In this document: positions 63,124 to 64,000 of the stretch, piece after piece | Layout: every line of letters starts with the position of its first letter | Position numbering within the stretch: position 1 is the first letter of the stretch | DNA from: Nitzschia sp. pyKryTriq1 | Taxonomy: Eukaryota; Bacillariophyta; Bacillariophyceae; Bacillariales; Bacillariaceae | NCBI GenBank assembly: GCA_956465555.1 | Contig: OY101124.1 | Span: forward strand, 248,001-312,000 | Reading direction: 5' to 3' | Length of the DNA: 64,000 bases | Notes under the pieces: generated by a model | Database searches by the model: none | What the model was told of the DNA's origin: nothing | Seen by the model: the letters and a program-made list of their open reading frames with translations, nothing else | Translations under genes and position numbers: made by a program

Positions 63124-63960
63124 CTATGTTGCCACCACAGATGGCTCTGGGGATGCGATGACTTGCTCGGCGAGTTCGAGTTCTAGTTCGCCTTGTTCTT
63201 CATCTTTATTGTCATTTGTCTTGGTCTCGTTCTCTGCTGCTGCTGCGTCGTCTTCGTCTTTGGCTGCTCCTTTTCCATCCTCGGAAGGGAAATGAACACT
63301 TTCAAACAACTCGCTGGTTCCAGGTGGAGGAGGAGTCGCTATGAATAGTTGTTGTTCCATATTCTTGAGTGTTTCTGCAGTCTGATACACGACTGCACAT
63401 TCATTCGTCATTTGCTCGAGTTCCGATTGTCGATGTTCGAGTATTTCAATACGTTCTTGCAAGACTTCAATGCCTCGTTGCATGGCCTTGTGCGATAGTT
63501 CAATTTGATTCAAAGCCTCGGCATGTTTCTCATAGTTTTCTTGCTCTTGCTCTTGCTCTTGTTCTTGTTGCTTCTTTTTTAGTTCCTCTTCGGACAAGGA
63601 TGATGATTCTTCGTCTTCTTTTTCAGTCGTACTGTTTGTGTCACTTTGTTTTTGCTGTTGTTGCTCTTGCTGCTGTTGTTGCTGCTGCTGTTGCTGTTGT
63701 TCTTGATATTGTCGAAGTTGAGTGCGATAACTCATTAATCGCGTTCCCACAAAGACTTCCTTTTCCAGTAATTGAGCGAGTTTGACATGTGCGGCATCCA
63801 ATTCCTCGTGGATTTGTTGGAGCTCTTGGACTTCTTCCGGAACATCCTCTAAAAACTCGCGGAGATGTTCTCGCGTCTGAGGATCCAGCTGTTCCGTTTG
63901 CCGACGCATACCGCGGAACTGTCGTTCTCTCAAACTATGAATCAGGGATTGAAAGATCAT
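63124..63960 (-). CDS. Gln-rich coiled-coil protein
   Basis: A 278-residue soluble protein with no named family. N-terminal helices (DPQTREHLREFLEDVPEEVQ, then LQQIHEELDAAHVKLAQLLE) lead into a Gln run of more than ten residues, a Lys/Gln/Glu repeat (KKQQEQEQEQEQE) and a second coiled coil (HKAMQRGIEVLQERIEILEH). The C-terminus is acidic and Ala/Glu-rich, ending EQVIASPEPSVVAT. Heptad spacing of Leu/Ile in both helical regions supports a dimeric coiled coil. ATG at 63960 lies 40 bp from the window edge, so an upstream exon cannot be excluded. Confidence 0.6.
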   Translation of the reverse strand: MIFQSLIHSLRERQFRGMRRQTEQLDPQTREHLREFLEDVPEEVQELQQIHEELDAAHVKLAQLLEKEVFVGTRLMSYRTQLRQYQEQQQQQQQQQQQEQQQQKQSDTNSTTEKEDEESSSLSEEELKKKQQEQEQEQEQENYEKHAEALNQIELSHKAMQRGIEVLQERIEILEHRQSELEQMTNECAVVYQTAETLKNMEQQLFIATPPPPGTSELFESVHFPSEDGKGAAKDEDDAAAAENETKTNDNKDEEQGELELELAEQVIASPEPSVVAT

Positions 63961-64000
63961 TGTATGATGTTGGTTGCTTGTTGTATGTTATATGTTATAT

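Noticed and set aside
1-64000. tRNA, rRNA or spliceosomal RNA genes
   Set aside because: I looked for T-loop GGTTCRANNCC boxes and snRNA-like starts on both strands and found no candidate that folds; a covariance-model scan would be needed to be sure.

Overview
The window is nuclear DNA from a photosynthetic stramenopile, most likely a raphid pennate diatom. The genus cannot be fixed from sequence alone. Three predicted proteins begin with a signal peptide ending in an alanine-phenylalanine motif, the diatom-type bipartite plastid address. Introns are few and short (85 to 168 bases, GT-AG). Genes lie on both strands 0.1 to 2.4 kb apart, many proteins carry long serine, glutamine or acidic runs, and a receptor-type nucleotide cyclase fused to a phosphodiesterase is present, an architecture known from diatoms. 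I see no bacterial operons, rRNA, tRNA, CRISPR array or intact transposon.

Layout. 0-9 kb: plastid GNAT acetyltransferase (-), a non-coding stretch with a duplicated 68-bp element, a hypothetical ORF (+) whose 3' end overlaps a Sec61 beta gene (+) in another frame, a membrane-anchored triple-PDZ protein (-), and a mitochondrial carrier (+). 9-23 kb: a disordered protein with repeated RR-S-F-D/LP/PRR motifs (+), a plastid YeiH-type transporter (-), a calpain-like protease with an RGG-rich front and an acidic tail (+), and three unassigned genes. 24-34 kb: a class C GPCR with a periplasmic-binding-protein ectodomain (+), a plastid ABC-F ATPase (-), a putative glycosyltransferase (+) and eIF2B epsilon (-). 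34-52 kb: two nearly identical SLC1/DAACS transporters in inverted orientation about 14.7 kb apart. Between them lie a second disordered repeat protein (+), a TPR-like protein (-), a CRAL-TRIO protein (-) and the receptor cyclase-phosphodiesterase (+). 52-64 kb: two further disordered Ser/Arg/Pro proteins (-), a ferric reductase/NADPH oxidase-like gene of four exons (+) and a coiled-coil Gln-rich protein (-).

Functionally the window mixes housekeeping genes (SEC61B, EIF2B5, ABC-F, carrier) with surface sensing and signalling genes: the GPCR, the cyclase-PDE, the PDZ scaffold, the reductase, and four disordered proteins full of basophilic or proline-directed phosphosite-like motifs. Nothing in the sequence proves that these form one pathway.

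The strongest unexplained signal is not a gene. It is the palindromic 8-mer TACCGGTA, found by eye at about 35 positions (chance expectation near one), almost all between genes. The related intergenic DNA is rich in TAC/GTA/CTAG words and contains opposed 11-bp repeat arrays.
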